From: a candidate division FCPU426 bacterium
GTDB lineage: Bacteria; Oederibacteriota; JAAXVQ01; JAUVAV01
Length of the DNA stretch: 6,221 bases
NCBI GenBank assembly: GCA_030619365.1
Contig: JAUXBQ010000158.1
Span: forward strand, 1-6,221
Direction: 5' to 3'
Made by a program: the position numbers and the translations under genes. Below, piece by piece: positions 5,446 to 6,221 of the stretch (the stretch's first letter is position 1; every line of letters begins with the position of its first letter). Below the pieces are notes generated by a model. The model was not told the origin of the DNA. It ran no database searches and was given only the letters and a program-made list of their open reading frames with translations.

Positions 5446-6105
5446 CTATTCTTCGGTGCCGGACGTTTTGCTCTTCTCTCTGGATTTTCTACTCCGGCGC
5501 TTGGTCTTTGTTTTTTTTATATTTTTTTTCTTCTCCGGCTTTAATTTCAAGTCCCGGGGCAACTCGAAAATATCCGTCTTGAATTCCCGCTCCTCGATTT
5601 CTTTCAATTGCAGGACATAGCGGGGCGTCAGCGTATTTCCGCTTACGACCTTTAGCGGAAAATCCAGACGCGGGGAGTGCCAGACCGACATGCGCGTTCG
5701 CCCCCCCTCTAAATAACTGGTTTTTTCCGTCTGATACCCCAGCATTTTTTCCCGGTCTTCGGCCCGGGGAACGTAGCGCATGAGTTCCAAACGCGCCGCG
5801 GCAAAAGGATCGTATTTGGCGTCTTTGTCCTGCGGTGAGGTCATCACGCGAAATTGCCGTTTACGCATGTCCGCGACCACGGTCAGGTTGGCTGCCGGGT
5901 CCACGATCACCCGAATGCGCTTTTTGCCTTTTTTGATATCCAGCCGGTACTTGCCCTGTTGCACCCGAATAACGCCAATGGTGGTCTGTTTCCCCTTGGT
6001 AAGTTCATATACTGCCTGGAAATCCCGGGCCGCCTGAGCCGGGGTCGCGACCAGGGCCAGGGTGCTGATGACCAGCATGAAGCGCAGAGCGATTTTTCCC
6101 AACAA
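5446..6105 (-). CDS. Exported DUF4412/LolA-like protein with Lys/Arg-rich tail
   Basis: I prefer the TTG at 6105 (219 residues), because AGAGG stands six bases before it. A GTG at 6120 would add five residues, and its nearest GGGG is about 12 bases away. The start gives a signal peptide, MLGKIALRF then a hydrophobic core, ending ATPAQA with cleavage near residue 25. The mature region (about 26-184) has the strand pattern of LolA/DUF4412-type domains: YELTKGKQTTIGVIRVQQGKYRLDI-like strands, then VIVDPAANLTVVADMRKRQF, MLGYQTEKTS, WHSPRLDFPLKVV and IFELPRD. Such proteins sit in the periplasm or outer membrane; a lipid or lipoprotein handling role would be inference from fold only. The tail (about 186-219) has 16 Lys/Arg within 30 residues and is encoded over two A8 tracts. 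The gene lies 32 nt downstream of another minus-strand gene and is probably co-transcribed with it. Confidence 0.72.
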   Translation of the reverse strand: MLGKIALRFMLVISTLALVATPAQAARDFQAVYELTKGKQTTIGVIRVQQGKYRLDIKKGKKRIRVIVDPAANLTVVADMRKRQFRVMTSPQDKDAKYDPFAAARLELMRYVPRAEDREKMLGYQTEKTSYLEGGRTRMSVWHSPRLDFPLKVVSGNTLTPRYVLQLKEIEEREFKTDIFELPRDLKLKPEKKKNIKKTKTKRRSRKSREKSKTSGTEE

Positions 6106-6137
6106 AGCAATACCTCTCACCCGTGTATTTTCCCCGC

Positions 6138-6221
6138 TTACGCGTGATATTCCTGCAAGGATTTGACGCCGAGCTCGCTTTGCTTGGCCGCCGCAATCCC
6201 CTCCACCGTGGCCTGGGCGGC
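6138..6221 (-). CDS. C-terminal fragment of an unidentified protein, 5'-truncated by window edge
   Basis: On the minus strand an open frame enters at the right edge and runs 27 codons to TAA (6138-6140), ending in LGVKSLQEYHA. The composition (Ala/Gln/Glu/Lys, helical, no rare-residue bias) is protein-like, and the gene ends just before the downstream exported-protein gene on the same strand, as expected for an operon. The fragment is too short to identify, and no function is proposed. Confidence 0.55.
   Translation of the reverse strand, partial: AAQATVEGIAAAKQSELGVKSLQEYHA

Overview
The window reads as chromosomal DNA from an uncultured-type Gram-negative bacterium. Signal peptides, a PorV-like outer-membrane barrel, a probable lipoprotein and a T9SS/FlgD-Ig-like C-terminal tail all imply an outer membrane. 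The coding DNA is GC-rich. A Thr-Pro linker followed by a YPNP-type tail, and a PorV-type barrel carrying TPRs, is a style I associate with FCB-group or poorly sampled candidate phyla (Elusimicrobia/Goldbacteria/FCPU426-like). That placement is a low-confidence inference; no rRNA or single-copy marker gene is present to test it.

Layout, left to right. (1) nt 3-1190, +: the 3' part of a fused membrane/spermidine-synthase-like gene that enters from the left edge; the two acidic residues expected in its active-site loop are absent. (2) nt 1196-4067, -: a three-gene cluster, read in the order CBM9/DOMON-like secreted protein with sorting-type tail, then PorV-like barrel with C-terminal TPRs (ATGA stop-start overlap), then a WG-repeat, probably lipidated, envelope protein. 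(3) about 4089-4523: a divergent intergenic region with an AT-rich part (23% GC by hand count over 4101-4260), an extended -10 promoter candidate inside a near-palindrome, and two related GC-rich hairpins. (4) nt 4524-4964, +: C_GCAxxG_C_C family putative redox protein. (5) nt 5061-5363, +: small CxxC/charged-helix protein behind a good sigma70-type promoter. (6) nt 5446-6105, -: exported DUF4412/LolA-like protein with a very basic tail encoded over two A8 tracts, followed by a terminator. (7) nt 6138-6221, -: last 27 codons of an unidentified gene just upstream of it.

The most coherent unit is the minus-strand cluster. Its products look like a cell-envelope set: an exported cargo-like protein with a binding domain, an outer-membrane barrel whose relatives serve T9SS substrates, and a periplasmic repeat protein. 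The plus-strand genes on its divergent side look cytosolic and unrelated. No rRNA, tRNA, CRISPR array, transposase or phage gene was seen. The most unusual untyped structure is the twin hairpin, with a compensatory base-pair difference between copies, in the intergenic region.
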